Origin: Gammaproteobacteria bacterium
GTDB lineage: Bacteria > Pseudomonadota > Gammaproteobacteria > Steroidobacterales > JABDKV01
DNA: 64,000 bases
Reading direction: 5' to 3'
Assembly (NCBI GenBank): GCA_029862165.1
Contig: JAOTXU010000006.1
Location: 1-64,000 of the forward strand
The notes beneath the pieces were generated by a model. The model was not told the origin of the DNA, did no database searches, and worked only from the letters and a program-made list of their open reading frames with translations. How positions within the stretch are numbered: the first letter of the stretch is position 1; the number at the start of each line of letters is the position of its first letter. Made by a program: the position numbers and the translations under genes. This document shows, piece by piece, positions 1-9,296 of the stretch.

Positions 1-92
<92 letters not shown>

Positions 93-136
93 TCATTGTA
101 AAACCTGGCGCAGCGTACACGCCGGCCAAAGCGCTT

Positions 137-406
137 TCAATTACCCGCCTCGGACTCATCGTCCGTGTCCCGTTCAAACGGTGGTGGCTCTTCCAGACAG
201 GCCCCATCCGGGCGCATAGTCGGCGCGTTGGCTTCGACATCCGGTGCCCGGCTGCGAACCCGCGGTTCAGACAGATCGTCAGGCACGGAAAGTGGCTCAA
301 TCGCGACGGTCTCCTGATACGGTCTGGGCTTTTCGCAACGCTGGGTCGATCCGCAACCTTGCAATGCGATAACTATCACTGCCGACAATACCAAGCACTT
401 GTTCAT
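137..406 (-). CDS. small lipoprotein downstream of dapA
   Basis: This 89-residue protein starts with a lysine-containing, hydrophobic leader ending in a lipobox, LQGC, with Cys at residue 18. It is therefore predicted to be a signal-peptidase II substrate anchored to a membrane. The mature part is short, rich in proline and acidic residues, and has no domain I recognise. Its ATG directly abuts the dapA stop codon, so it is surely co-transcribed and translationally coupled. E. coli has the lipoprotein gene bamC (nlpB) at this position, but this protein is far too small to be full BamC, and I see no BamC helix-grip domain. It may be a degenerate or N-terminal-only relative, but that is speculation. 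Confidence 0.75.
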   Translation of the reverse strand: MNKCLVLSAVIVIALQGCGSTQRCEKPRPYQETVAIEPLSVPDDLSEPRVRSRAPDVEANAPTMRPDGACLEEPPPFERDTDDESEAGN

Positions 407-1300
407 CTAGTCCGAAACCTCCAATCCTGCACGCCGCATTGCGGCAACCACCCTACTCTCACATTCAGACGACAACGCAGTCATCGGCAAACGCAGACCG
501 GCGTCAATCAACCCCAATCGATATAACGCATATTTTACCGGAATGGGGTTAGCTTCGATAAACAAGGCCTGATGCAAATCACGCAAATCCTCATCGATCG
601 CTAACGCCCGCTCCCGGTCGCCATCGAGTGCTGCAGCACACATTTTTGCCATCGCTTCCGGTGCGGCATTGGCAGTCACCGAGATCACACCAACCGCGCC
701 TGCGAAGATTAGCTCCAACGCCGATGAATCATCACCACTGAGGACATCAAGCTGTCCACCGCATCGGCTCAAAATGTCCCTGGTTCGTTGCACGTCACCC
801 GTTGCTTCCTTGACCGCACAAATGCGTGGATGTTCAGCCAATCGCGCCACTGTCTCCGGCAGCAGATCGCAACCGGTTCGACTGGGCACGTTATAAAGAA
901 TCACCGGTACCGTTGCAGCATCCGCTACAACGGTGAAATGCTGGTAAAGACCCTCCTGCGTCGGCTTGTTGTAGTAAGGCGTTACGACCAGACAACCCTG
1001 GGCGCCGGCCTCGCACACCTGTTGCGTAAGTGCGACGGTCGTTGCCGTGTTGTTGGTACCACAGCCTCCAATCACGGGCACCCGCCCGTCGACGGTGTGC
1101 ACTGCAAGACGTATCAGCTCACAGAGCTCCGTGGGTGTTAGCGTCGGCGACTCGCCGGTCGTGCCGCCGATGATAAATCCAGCCGTGCCGCGCTCGAGAT
1201 GATACTCCAACAAACGCTCGTAAGCCTTTGTATCAACTCGCCCGTCCAACGCCATCGGCGTAACGAGCGCAACGTAACTGCCGCGGAACTGAGCCGTCAT
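407..1300 (-). CDS. dapA: 4-hydroxy-tetrahydrodipicolinate synthase
   Basis: DapA condenses pyruvate with L-aspartate semialdehyde, the first committed step of the lysine and diaminopimelate branch, in the cytoplasm. The 297-residue protein has the usual family length. The Schiff-base lysine is K164 in CAVKEATGD, with Y136 in ILYNVPSRTG and R141 nearby. The GGTTGE pyruvate-binding signature is near residue 45. I start it at MTAQFRG, with a purine-rich GGGGGAAGGG just upstream. A longer reading from 1375 has no family support. It is divergent from gcvR across about 135 bases, as in E. coli, and is followed directly by a lipoprotein gene. Confidence 0.97.
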   Translation of the reverse strand: MTAQFRGSYVALVTPMALDGRVDTKAYERLLEYHLERGTAGFIIGGTTGESPTLTPTELCELIRLAVHTVDGRVPVIGGCGTNNTATTVALTQQVCEAGAQGCLVVTPYYNKPTQEGLYQHFTVVADAATVPVILYNVPSRTGCDLLPETVARLAEHPRICAVKEATGDVQRTRDILSRCGGQLDVLSGDDSSALELIFAGAVGVISVTANAAPEAMAKMCAAALDGDRERALAIDEDLRDLHQALFIEANPIPVKYALYRLGLIDAGLRLPMTALSSECESRVVAAMRRAGLEVSD

Positions 1301-1434
1301 CCCTTCCCCCCGAAACCGGGCGCGATGGTAGCCGGGCACAATACCCGACGCAAGAAGCTCGTGCATGCTTGCCACGATCTCCCATACCGGTACACTGCCT
1401 GCGTGCTACTTGCAGCCCGAACGATTCCCATAAA

Positions 1435-1965
1435 ATGACTGAATTGATCGTGATCTCCGCGGTTGGGCGTGACCGACCCGGTGTCGTACACGAATTGACC
1501 CACACCGTGCTCGATTGTGGCGGCAACATCGTGGAAAGCCGCATGACCGCTCTCGGTCAGGATTTTGCCATGCTTCTGCTCGTCTCGGGCAACTGGCACA
1601 CACTGGGCAAGCTGGAAGGCAAACTTAAACGGGCCGCGGACGGTAATGACCTGAGCGTTTCGGTCCGCCGCACCGAACCACAAACCGTGCGCGAGAGTAT
1701 GTTGCCTTACGGCGTCGATGTCGTTTGCCTGGACGAACCGGGCATCGTGCACAATCTGGCCGGTTTCTTTGCGAAACGTGAAATCGATATCGCCGAATTG
1801 AATACGCGCAGCTACGCCGCCGCCCATACCGGCGCACCGATGTTTGCCGTACAAATGAACATCAACGTACCCGGTCGTATTCACATCGCCGGGTTGCGTG
1901 AAGAGTTTATGGAGTTTTGCGATCGGCTGAATCTGGATGCCATTCTGGAGCCGGTCAAGGGTTGA
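1435..1965 (+). CDS. gcvR: glycine cleavage system transcriptional repressor-like, tandem ACT domains
   Basis: The 176-residue protein has two ACT-type regulatory domains. The first starts near residue 3 (LIVISAVGRDRPGVVHELT) and the second near residue 92. In E. coli, GcvR binds glycine and antagonises GcvA on the gcvTHP operon. The gene order dapA (divergent)-gcvR-bcp is identical to E. coli, which strengthens the name. The start chosen is the ATG at 1435, matching the family N terminus; no clear Shine-Dalgarno sequence precedes it. bcp begins 10 bases after the stop, so the two probably share a transcript. Whether it controls a gcv operon here cannot be seen in this window. Confidence 0.88.
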   Translation: MTELIVISAVGRDRPGVVHELTHTVLDCGGNIVESRMTALGQDFAMLLLVSGNWHTLGKLEGKLKRAADGNDLSVSVRRTEPQTVRESMLPYGVDVVCLDEPGIVHNLAGFFAKREIDIAELNTRSYAAAHTGAPMFAVQMNINVPGRIHIAGLREEFMEFCDRLNLDAILEPVKG

Positions 1966-1975
1966 GAGGACGCTT

Positions 1976-2443
1976 ATGGCTACAGTAAAACTGGGACGCG
2001 TAGTACCGGACTTCAAAGCGTCGGTCACAGGTGATAAATCCGTCAGGCTCAAGGATCTTCGCGGGAAAAAAGTAGTCCTCTATTTCTATCCCAGGGACAA
2101 TACGCCCGGCTGCACAACCGAGAGCCAGGATTTTCGCGATCATCATCAAAAATTCCGTCGCCAGAAAGCGGTGGTGCTCGGTATCTCCCGCGACAGCCTC
2201 AAATCGCATGAGAAATTTCGGGACAAGTTTGAATTTCCTTTTGACTTGATCTCAGATGAAGACGAACGCGTCTGTCAGCTCTTTGACGTTATCAAGGACA
2301 AGAACATGTATGGCAAAAAAGTGCGTGGAATCGAGCGTAGTACTTTCTTGATTGACGAAAAAGGTAAGTTGCGCAAGGAATGGCGCAAGGTCAAAGTCAA
2401 CGGGCACGTCGAAGAGGTACTCGGCGCCGTAAAAGAAATCTAG
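1976..2443 (+). CDS. bcp: thioredoxin-dependent peroxiredoxin, Bcp/PrxQ family (resolving Cys absent)
   Basis: This thiol peroxidase reduces H2O2 and organic hydroperoxides in the cytoplasm. The 155 residues match the family length. The peroxidatic cysteine is C46 in DNTPGCT. E. coli Bcp has a resolving cysteine five residues later; here that position (51) is Gln, so the enzyme should work as a 1-Cys type or use another thiol. A further Cys lies in DERVCQLF. RBS GAGAGGA precedes the ATG with normal spacing. It follows gcvR by 10 bases in the E. coli order. Confidence 0.95.
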   Translation: MATVKLGRVVPDFKASVTGDKSVRLKDLRGKKVVLYFYPRDNTPGCTTESQDFRDHHQKFRRQKAVVLGISRDSLKSHEKFRDKFEFPFDLISDEDERVCQLFDVIKDKNMYGKKVRGIERSTFLIDEKGKLRKEWRKVKVNGHVEEVLGAVKEI

Positions 2444-2496
2444 GCCCGCCAAAAATCGCTTTTGCTCTGTGCCCGGCATGGAGTCAGGAAATGTTA

Positions 2497-3909
2497 ATGA
2501 CACCAATGCCCGGTACACGCATTTTTGTTCTGGACACGAACGTCCTGATTCACGATCCCACAGCACTGTTTCGTTTTGAAGAACACGATGTCTATCTGCC
2601 TATGGTAGTGCTTGAGGAACTGGATTCAGCCAAGAAAGGGATGTCCGAGGCGTCCAGAAATGCACGCCAGGCCAGCCGATTCATAGACGAGCTAATGCAC
2701 GACATGAGCAAGGACCAGATTGATCATGGTCTGGCTCTGCCGTCGCGTCTGTCCGAATCGGGCAAAGACATGGGCAACGGCAGTGGCCGTCTGTTTTTTC
2801 AGACACGCTCGTTGCCTTACCTGCTGCCGGAAGACCTGCCCGGCAATCGGCCGGACAATGCGATCCTGGGTAACACGCTGGCATTGCTAAAAGAACACGA
2901 CGACGTAGTAGTCACGCTGGTATCAAAAGACATTAACCTGCGCATCAAGGCCTCCGTCCTTGGAATCCACGCAGAGGACTATTACAGCGACCGCACGCTC
3001 AGTGATGTCGACTTGTTGTTCACCGGTGTCGATGAGCTACCAACCGACTTCTGGGAACTACACAGCAAGGACGTCGATTCCTGGCAGGAAAACGGCCGTA
3101 CTTACTATCGTATAGCCGGACCGCGCGTCGTTGACTGGTACCCGAACCAGTTTCTATACACGCCTGCAGACCAGGGCTTTGAGGCAATCGCACGGGAGAC
3201 CAATGCGCAGTCAGCAGTCGTCGAAATAGTGGACGATTACCGGTCCGAAAAAAACAACATCTGGGGTATCGTTGCACGAAACCGCGAGCAGAATTTTGCC
3301 ATGAATCTGCTGATGCGCGATGACATCGATTTCGTCACAATTCTCGGCGTCGCAGGCACCGGAAAAACACTACTTACTCTCGCGGCCGGTCTCACTCAGA
3401 CAATGGAGACCAACCGTTACTCCGAGATCATTATGACCCGCGTGACGGTCCCATTGGGCGATGACATCGGTTTCCTGCCAGGCACTGAAGAAGAAAAAAT
3501 GGAGCCGTGGATGGGCGCGCTGATGGATAACCTGGAAGTGCTGACGCAACGCCAGGATGGCAGCCAATGGGAACGTGCTGCGACCAACGACTTGCTACGT
3601 AACCGGATCAAGATCCGCTCGCTGAATTTTATGCGTGGCCGCACCTTCTTAAATCGATTCGTGATTATCGATGAAGCGCAAAACCTGACGCCAAAACAGA
3701 TGAAAGCAATCATCACGCGCGCCGGCCCCGGTACCAAGCTCATCTGTCTGGGTAACGTGGCCCAGATCGATACGCCCTACCTCACCGAAACGACCTCAGG
3801 TTTGACCTATGTGGTTAACCGGTTTCGCGACTGGGACCATTCCGGCCACGTAACACTTCTGCGGGGCGAACGTTCGCGTCTGGCCGATCACGCATCGGAT
3901 ATCCTGTAG
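2497..3909 (+). CDS. PIN domain-PhoH family ATPase/ribonuclease
   Basis: The 470-residue protein combines an N-terminal PIN nuclease domain (FVLDTNVLIHDP near residues 10-21, further acidic residues downstream) with a C-terminal PhoH ATPase domain. Walker A is GVAGTGKT near residue 284 and Walker B is VIIDEAQN near residue 388. PIN-PhoH (PhoH2-type) proteins are described as ATP-dependent RNA-unwinding ribonucleases. Of three close ATGs I choose 2497, because AGGA lies 7 bases upstream; 2491 would be too close to it. The gene sits between bcp and bepA, a place where E. coli has unrelated genes. The physiological target is unknown. Confidence 0.93.
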   Translation: MTPMPGTRIFVLDTNVLIHDPTALFRFEEHDVYLPMVVLEELDSAKKGMSEASRNARQASRFIDELMHDMSKDQIDHGLALPSRLSESGKDMGNGSGRLFFQTRSLPYLLPEDLPGNRPDNAILGNTLALLKEHDDVVVTLVSKDINLRIKASVLGIHAEDYYSDRTLSDVDLLFTGVDELPTDFWELHSKDVDSWQENGRTYYRIAGPRVVDWYPNQFLYTPADQGFEAIARETNAQSAVVEIVDDYRSEKNNIWGIVARNREQNFAMNLLMRDDIDFVTILGVAGTGKTLLTLAAGLTQTMETNRYSEIIMTRVTVPLGDDIGFLPGTEEEKMEPWMGALMDNLEVLTQRQDGSQWERAATNDLLRNRIKIRSLNFMRGRTFLNRFVIIDEAQNLTPKQMKAIITRAGPGTKLICLGNVAQIDTPYLTETTSGLTYVVNRFRDWDHSGHVTLLRGERSRLADHASDIL

Positions 3910-3964
3910 TTACAGGAACACCGCCACCGAATGACTGTCTGAGGAACGAGGCCTGGAGAAACCA

Positions 3965-5467
3965 ATGTCCCGACATTTTCTGACTACGCTGCTCAGTGTC
4001 ATCATGGCGCTGCCACCGGCCACCTGGGCCGCCGCCAGCGAAAACCTGCCGGAACTGGGCGATGCGGGCGGCGCAGCAATCTCCAGAGATGAAGAGTACC
4101 AGCTTGGACGATTAATCATGCGTCAGTTGCGTGAGAGTGGTGCCCTGCTCGACGATCCGGCAAGTGAAGAATATATCCAGTCCATTGGCCGCAGGCTGGC
4201 ATCACGAGCGCACGAGGGTCAGCACAAATTCAACTTCTTTGTCGTCGATGACCCAGGCATAAACGCCTTTGCGCTACCGGGTGGATTTATCGGTGTGCAT
4301 CACGGGCTGATCCTTGCCACTGAGACGGAAAGCGAACTGGCCGGCGTATTGGCGCATGAAATCTCGCACGTTACTCAAAAACACATCGCGCGTTATATCG
4401 AGTCGTCAGGCCAGACCAGTCTGATGACAACTGCCGCGATACTGGCCGCGGTGATTCTGGGCAGCGCAACCGGGGCCGGTTCCGACGCCATTCAGGCGGC
4501 GATGACTGTCGCACAAGGTACAGCGATACAAAGTCAGATCAATTTCACTCGTAGCAACGAGTATGAAGCGGACAGGATCGGAATCGCGTTACTGGCCGAC
4601 GCCGGGTACGACCCGCGCGCAATGGCCGCATTTTTTGAAACTATGGGACGCTACGCCGGTCTGGCCAGTCAGCGTGTGCCGGAGTTCTTGCGGACCCATC
4701 CGGTTAGCAGTGAGCGTGTTGCCGAGGCGCGCGATCGTGCCGCACTGATGCCGATAATCGATGCACCCTCCTCACTGGAGTGGGAACTGGCGCGTGCCCG
4801 GTTGCGTGTAGTTACGGTCGAACTGGTCGAAGATGCGGTGGACTTTTTTGAATCTAATATTCCCGCTGACCGAAACACCTGGAAAGAAGCTGATCGTTAC
4901 GGTTACGCACTCGCCTTGCTGCAAGCGGGTCGGCCGGTTAATGCCGGGAAAGAATTTGCCTGGCTGCTGGAACGCCGGGAGAGCGTTATTGCCTACCACA
5001 CTGGAATGGCCCGGTCGCAATTGGCAGCAGGCGACACCAGCATGGCCATGGTGACTTATGAAGATGCCATCGAATTATTTCCACGTAATGTGCCGCTGAC
5101 CATGTACTACGGTCAAGCGCTGATTCAAACCGGTCAGGCCAAGAAGGCGCATGAGCTGTTGCTGGATCTGGTGAACAATCTTCACTACACGCCGTCACAG
5201 GTGCGATTGCTTGCTTTGGCGGCTAGTGCGGCCGGCGACACCGCCGATGCGCACTACTACATGTCAGAAGTGCATGTGCTAAATGGCGAATTGCAGCTGG
5301 CTATGGGGCAACTCGATCTGGCGCTTGCCTCCCCCAAACTCGATGGCGTTCAACGAGCCCGCTTTCAGGCACGACTGGACGAAATCCGTGAACACCTCCC
5401 GCGTAAAAGGCGACAACGCCGTCCGGCTCAGCCGGAAGAAGACAAACATGCAAGAAACGGCGGCTAA
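3965..5467 (+). CDS. bepA: beta-barrel assembly-enhancing protease, M48 family with TPRs
   Basis: BepA (YfgC) is a periplasmic zinc metalloprotease and chaperone that helps or degrades outer-membrane proteins such as LptD at the BAM complex. The 500-residue protein begins with a signal peptide ending around ATWAAA. The zinc motif HEISH lies at about residues 131-135, and the third ligand region SNEYEADRIG near residue 200. The C-terminal half is helical, with TPR-like repeats, and ends in a very basic tail (KRRQRRPAQ). GGAG upstream supports the start. It ends 15 bases from the convergent aldolase gene. A second M48-TPR protease is encoded at 22919. Confidence 0.93.
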   Translation: MSRHFLTTLLSVIMALPPATWAAASENLPELGDAGGAAISRDEEYQLGRLIMRQLRESGALLDDPASEEYIQSIGRRLASRAHEGQHKFNFFVVDDPGINAFALPGGFIGVHHGLILATETESELAGVLAHEISHVTQKHIARYIESSGQTSLMTTAAILAAVILGSATGAGSDAIQAAMTVAQGTAIQSQINFTRSNEYEADRIGIALLADAGYDPRAMAAFFETMGRYAGLASQRVPEFLRTHPVSSERVAEARDRAALMPIIDAPSSLEWELARARLRVVTVELVEDAVDFFESNIPADRNTWKEADRYGYALALLQAGRPVNAGKEFAWLLERRESVIAYHTGMARSQLAAGDTSMAMVTYEDAIELFPRNVPLTMYYGQALIQTGQAKKAHELLLDLVNNLHYTPSQVRLLALAASAAGDTADAHYYMSEVHVLNGELQLAMGQLDLALASPKLDGVQRARFQARLDEIREHLPRKRRQRRPAQPEEDKHARNGG

Positions 5468-5482
5468 AGCCGCACCCCAACT

Positions 5483-6508
5483 TTAAGCGGCGCTCTCCAT
5501 CGACGCATCGTAGTCACCGCTGCGAGCAAGGCCATTGAGCTTGGCGCGTTTAAAAAAGGCGTCCTTTGCGACTTCAATATTGTCAGGCCTTCCTGACCAC
5601 GCCTGTAAAGGCGATGCCTGCAACGCACGGCCATATGAAAAGCTCACTTCCCATGGATAACGGCCCATCGCATTGATCGCATTGAGATGCGCTGTCGCCT
5701 CTTCGGAACTTTGACCACCGGATAAGAACACGATGCCCGGTACGGCACCGGGTACGGTTCGTAGCAGCGTCTGTGCAGTTGCCGCGGCGACTTCTCTAAC
5801 ACTTGCCTGAGTCGAGCATTTTTTGCCCGAGATAACCATATTGGGTTTCAGCAATGTTCCCTCGAGTACAACACGATGTAATGCGAGTTGACGATAGACT
5901 TCGACTAGCACTTCTTCAGTGACACGTTGGCACACTTCAATCGAGTGAGCACCATCCATCAATACCTCGGGTTCGACGATCGGTACGATATCGGCTTCCT
6001 GACAGAGTGCGGCATACCGGGCCAGCGCATGTGCATTGGCTTCGATAGCGAAACGCGACGGGATACCTTTGGCTTCATCGATGTCGATCACGGCGCGCCA
6101 CTTGGCGAACTGGGCACCCTGCTCCCGATAGCCCGCCAATCGTTCACGCAAACCATCAAGACCCTCGGTAACTGTCTCGCCGGGGTAGCCGGCCAGGGCT
6201 TTGGCACCTTTATCGACTTTGATACCCGGAATCATTCCTTTGCTCGCGAGAAGCTTTGGAAAACGGACCTCGCCGTCCGAGGACTGGCCCAGGGTTTCCT
6301 CAAACAAGATAACGCCACCGATGTACTGTTCCGCACCCGCTGTTGTGAACAACATCTGGCGATAAACACGGCGGTTTTCTTCAGTTGATTCAGTATTGAT
6401 CTGATCAAAGCGTTTCTTGATTGTCGGTGAACTCTCATCGGCTGCGAGTATTCCTTTTCCGGGCGCAACCATTGCGCGTGCCACAGAATTGAGTTGCTTG
6501 ACGTTCAT
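5483..6508 (-). CDS. class I fructose-bisphosphate aldolase
   Basis: The enzyme interconverts fructose 1,6-bisphosphate with dihydroxyacetone phosphate and glyceraldehyde 3-phosphate. The 341 residues fit the class I (Schiff-base) family: GILAADES near residue 20, KWRAVI near 136, and the Schiff-base lysine K221 in LLKPNMV. A GGSQSSEEA-like phosphate-binding segment (LSGGQSSEEA) follows. Class I enzymes of this type are metal-independent and were long thought typical of eukaryotes, though they occur in many proteobacteria. The start is the ATG at 6508, preceded by GGGGAG. It is divergent from the SUF regulator, and the two share about 110 bases of promoter region. It appears to be a single-gene unit. 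Confidence 0.95.
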   Translation of the reverse strand: MNVKQLNSVARAMVAPGKGILAADESSPTIKKRFDQINTESTEENRRVYRQMLFTTAGAEQYIGGVILFEETLGQSSDGEVRFPKLLASKGMIPGIKVDKGAKALAGYPGETVTEGLDGLRERLAGYREQGAQFAKWRAVIDIDEAKGIPSRFAIEANAHALARYAALCQEADIVPIVEPEVLMDGAHSIEVCQRVTEEVLVEVYRQLALHRVVLEGTLLKPNMVISGKKCSTQASVREVAAATAQTLLRTVPGAVPGIVFLSGGQSSEEATAHLNAINAMGRYPWEVSFSYGRALQASPLQAWSGRPDNIEVAKDAFFKRAKLNGLARSGDYDASMESAA

Positions 6509-6571
6509 GTGTGTTCTCCCCTGAAGATACTGCGGATACTCGACCACCGGCGAGGGAAATATACGCGAGAT

Positions 6572-6600
6572 TTGCCTACTGGTCGATACAGGACTAAAAT
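6572..6600 (+). promoter_or_regulatory. sigma-70 promoter of the SUF operon
   Basis: TTGCCT at 6572-6577 and TAAAAT at 6595-6600 are separated by exactly 17 bases. They match the -35 and -10 consensus at 4/6 and 5/6 positions. The transcript would start near 6607, just upstream of the GGAGG that precedes the regulator ATG at 6623. The -10 lies inside a palindrome that looks like an IscR-type operator, so bound repressor would block polymerase directly. Confidence 0.6.
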
Positions 6601-6606
6601 AGTCCT
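6590..6606. promoter_or_regulatory. IscR type 1-like operator over the SUF promoter
   Basis: AGGACTA-AAA-TAGTCCT is a perfect 7+7 inverted repeat. Its core, GACT-AAAAT-AGTC, fits the GACTRWWWYAGTC centre of the E. coli IscR type 1 site, while the outer positions fit poorly. It overlaps the predicted -10 and lies 17 bases before the start codon of the Rrf2-family regulator encoded first in the operon. Autoregulation by that protein in its cluster-bound form is the natural inference. Confidence 0.6.
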
Positions 6607-6622
6607 AATTGGAGGTTTTGCC

Positions 6623-7087
6623 ATGTTGAGAATGAGTCGGCTTACAGACTACGGCACCGTCATCCTGGCCCATCTGGCTCGCGACGACAGCAACGGTTTG
6701 CACACCACAAGTCACGTGGCGGAGCAGACACACCTGGCGTCAACTACCGTTAGTAAGTTACTGAAGATGCTGACGCGGGCCGGTCTGATTAGCTCGTTTC
6801 GCGGCGCAACGGGAGGCTACCGGCTGGCCCGGCCGGCAAGCGAAATCAGCGCCGCCCAGATCATCGACGCACTCGAAGGCCCCGTGTCGATTACCGAGTG
6901 CAGCGCGCAAACCCACAGTTGTGACCTGGTAACGGTGTGTGGCGTCGGTAACGCGTGGCAGCGCATTAACGTCGCCATCCGCACAGGTCTGGGTGACATC
7001 TCCCTTGAACAGCTTGCACAACCGGGCACAAAACTGCCGCCATTTGATCTGTCCGGCGTTTCGACGAGAGCAGGACGAGCACACTGA
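6623..7087 (+). CDS. SUF system Fe-S cluster regulator, Rrf2 family
   Basis: The 154-residue protein is an Rrf2-type winged-helix regulator related to IscR. The N-terminal DNA-binding part covers about residues 1-75 ([11 protein letters not shown], then [14 protein letters not shown]). Three cysteines, C93, C100 and C106 (CX6CX5C), are placed to bind an iron-sulfur cluster. It is the first gene of the operon, 1 base from sufB, and matches the regulator that heads SUF operons in Xanthomonadales and other gammaproteobacteria. RBS GGAGG fixes the start. A palindrome over its own promoter suggests feedback control by cluster status. Confidence 0.93.
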   Translation: MLRMSRLTDYGTVILAHLARDDSNGLHTTSHVAEQTHLASTTVSKLLKMLTRAGLISSFRGATGGYRLARPASEISAAQIIDALEGPVSITECSAQTHSCDLVTVCGVGNAWQRINVAIRTGLGDISLEQLAQPGTKLPPFDLSGVSTRAGRAH

Positions 7088-7088
7088 A

Positions 7089-8531
7089 ATGAGTAATCGC
7101 GACATCGAACAACTCGTCGCCCGTCAGTACGAACATGGGTTCGTTACTGAGATCGAATCAGTCACGTTGCCACCAGGTATTGACGAAGACGTAATCCGTC
7201 ACATCTCCAACATGAAAGGCGAACCCGATTTCATGTTGCAATGGCGCTTGCGTGCGTACCGCCACTGGCTAACCATGACAGAGCCAGATTGGGCGCAACT
7301 CAACATCGCTCCTATCGATTACCAGGGTATCAGTTACTACTCAGCACCAAAATCGGACGAGGACCGGCCTAAAAGCCTTGACGAAGTCGATCCCAAACTA
7401 CTGGAAACCTATGACAAGCTCGGTATCCCGCTACACGAACGTGCCGCACTGGCCGGTGTTGCGGTTGATGCCGTATTTGACAGCGTCTCGGTAGCAACGA
7501 CATTCAAAGAGAAACTTGCCGACGCTGGCGTCATTTTTTGTTCATTTTCAGAAGCGGTGCGAAACCATCCTGAGTTGGTGGAGAAACACCTCGGCATGGT
7601 TGTGCCCTACACCGATAACTTCTTTGCCACGCTGAACTCGGCCGTGTTTACCGACGGCTCGTTTGTGTTTGTACCAAAAGGCGTGCGCTGCCCCATGGAA
7701 TTATCGACTTATTTCCGCATCAACGCGGCCAATACCGGACAATTCGAACGCACACTGATCGTAGCGGAGGAAGGCAGTCACGTCAGTTATCTGGAAGGTT
7801 GCACCGCGCCGATGCGGGACGAGAATCAATTACACGCCGCTGTGGTCGAATTAGTGGCGCTGGACGATGCCGAAATCAAATACTCGACTGTGCAGAACTG
7901 GTATCCCGGCGATGAGAACGGTGTCGGCGGTATCTATAACTTTGTCACCAAGCGCGGTGAATGTCGTGGCAAAAATGCCAAGATATCCTGGACGCAGGTC
8001 GAGACCGGCTCTGCTATCACCTGGAAGTATCCCAGTTGCATATTGCGTGGCGATAACTCGGTGGGCGAATTCTATTCGGTCGCAGTGACAAATAATCTGC
8101 AACAGGCCGATACAGGCACCAAAATGATCCATATCGGCCGCAATACCAGTAGCACTATTGTATCGAAGGGTATTTCAGCGGGTCGTGCACAAAATAGCTA
8201 TCGTGGGCTCGTGAAAGTATTGCCTGGCGCCGAGTACGCACGTAACCATGCACAATGTGATTCGCTGTTGATGGGTGATCGCTGTGGCGCACACACTTTT
8301 CCGTATATTGAAGTGGCCAATCCGACGGCGAAAATAGAGCACGAAGCCACCACTTCAAAAATTGGTGAAGACCAGCTTTTTTACTGCCGCCAACGCGGTA
8401 TATCGGAAGAAGATGCAGTAAACATGATCGTTAATGGATTTTGCAAAGACGTGTTCCGCGAATTGCCAATGGAATTCGCAGTAGAGGCGCAAAACCTGCT
8501 CAACGTAAGCCTCGAAGGCGCGGTGGGCTAA
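7089..8531 (+). CDS. sufB: Fe-S cluster assembly protein SufB
   Basis: SufB is the scaffold subunit of the SufBCD complex, where [4Fe-4S] clusters are built from SufS-derived sulfur. The 480 residues match the family length. The beta-helix core and the conserved C-terminal segment ([26 protein letters not shown]) are intact. A cysteine in [14 protein letters not shown] corresponds to the conserved region used for cluster assembly. The ATG begins one base after the regulator stop codon. sufC follows after 12 bases. Confidence 0.98.
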   Translation: MSNRDIEQLVARQYEHGFVTEIESVTLPPGIDEDVIRHISNMKGEPDFMLQWRLRAYRHWLTMTEPDWAQLNIAPIDYQGISYYSAPKSDEDRPKSLDEVDPKLLETYDKLGIPLHERAALAGVAVDAVFDSVSVATTFKEKLADAGVIFCSFSEAVRNHPELVEKHLGMVVPYTDNFFATLNSAVFTDGSFVFVPKGVRCPMELSTYFRINAANTGQFERTLIVAEEGSHVSYLEGCTAPMRDENQLHAAVVELVALDDAEIKYSTVQNWYPGDENGVGGIYNFVTKRGECRGKNAKISWTQVETGSAITWKYPSCILRGDNSVGEFYSVAVTNNLQQADTGTKMIHIGRNTSSTIVSKGISAGRAQNSYRGLVKVLPGAEYARNHAQCDSLLMGDRCGAHTFPYIEVANPTAKIEHEATTSKIGEDQLFYCRQRGISEEDAVNMIVNGFCKDVFRELPMEFAVEAQNLLNVSLEGAVG

Positions 8532-8543
8532 TGGAACAAACCC

Positions 8544-9296
8544 ATGCTTAGTATCCGAAATCTCCATGCGCGTGCCGACGACATGGAGATTCTGAAAGGC
8601 GTGAACCTGGAAATCCCGGCGGGTGAAGTACACGCGCTCATGGGCCCGAATGGGTCGGGCAAGAGCACACTTGCGCAGATCATCGCCGGTCGTGAAGACT
8701 TCAAGGTTACGGCAGGCGAGGTTCGATATCGCGATATCGACTTGCTCGAGCTGACACCGGAACAACGTGCCCACGAAGGCGTGTTTCTTGCCTTCCAGTA
8801 TCCAGTGGAGATTCCCGGCGTAAATAATGTGTATCTGCTAAAAGCAGCGCTCAATGCTCAGCGCAGGCACCGCGGTGAAACTGAGCTGGATGCTTTCGAA
8901 TTTCTGCAACTGGTGCGCGAAAAAATGCAGCTGATGCAGATGGACGAGAGCTTTCTGAATCGTGGTGTAAACGAAGATTTCTCTGGTGGCGAGAAAAAAC
9001 GGAATGAAGTTCTGCAAATGACCATACTGGAACCGACGCTGGCGGTGCTGGATGAAACCGATTCCGGTCTGGATATCGACGCGCTAAAAGTGGTGGCCAA
9101 TGGGGTGAACAGTCTGCGTGATGCCAGCCGCAGTATGTTACTGGTCACGCATTATCAGCGTTTGCTCGACTATATCGAGCCCGATGTTGTTCATGTGTTG
9201 GCTGATGGCAAGATTGTGCGTAGTGGTGGCAAGGAGCTGGCGCTGGAACTTGAGGAACGTGGCTATGACTGGCTGCAGTCAGGTAACGCTGCATGA
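8544..9296 (+). CDS. sufC: Fe-S cluster assembly ATPase SufC
   Basis: SufC is the ABC-type ATPase that binds SufB and SufD and drives conformational change during cluster assembly; it is cytoplasmic, not a transporter. The 250 residues include Walker A GPNGSGKST near residue 34, the signature SGGEKKR near 148, Walker B LAVLDETDSGLD, and the H-switch LLVTHYQR. The stop overlaps the sufD start by 4 bases (ATGA), indicating translational coupling. Confidence 0.98.
   Translation: MLSIRNLHARADDMEILKGVNLEIPAGEVHALMGPNGSGKSTLAQIIAGREDFKVTAGEVRYRDIDLLELTPEQRAHEGVFLAFQYPVEIPGVNNVYLLKAALNAQRRHRGETELDAFEFLQLVREKMQLMQMDESFLNRGVNEDFSGGEKKRNEVLQMTILEPTLAVLDETDSGLDIDALKVVANGVNSLRDASRSMLLVTHYQRLLDYIEPDVVHVLADGKIVRSGGKELALELEERGYDWLQSGNAA

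Noticed and set aside
6590-6606. Rho-independent terminator between fba and the SUF regulator
   Set aside because: The palindrome has only a 3-base AT centre and no T tract, and the flanking genes are divergent. An operator explains it better.
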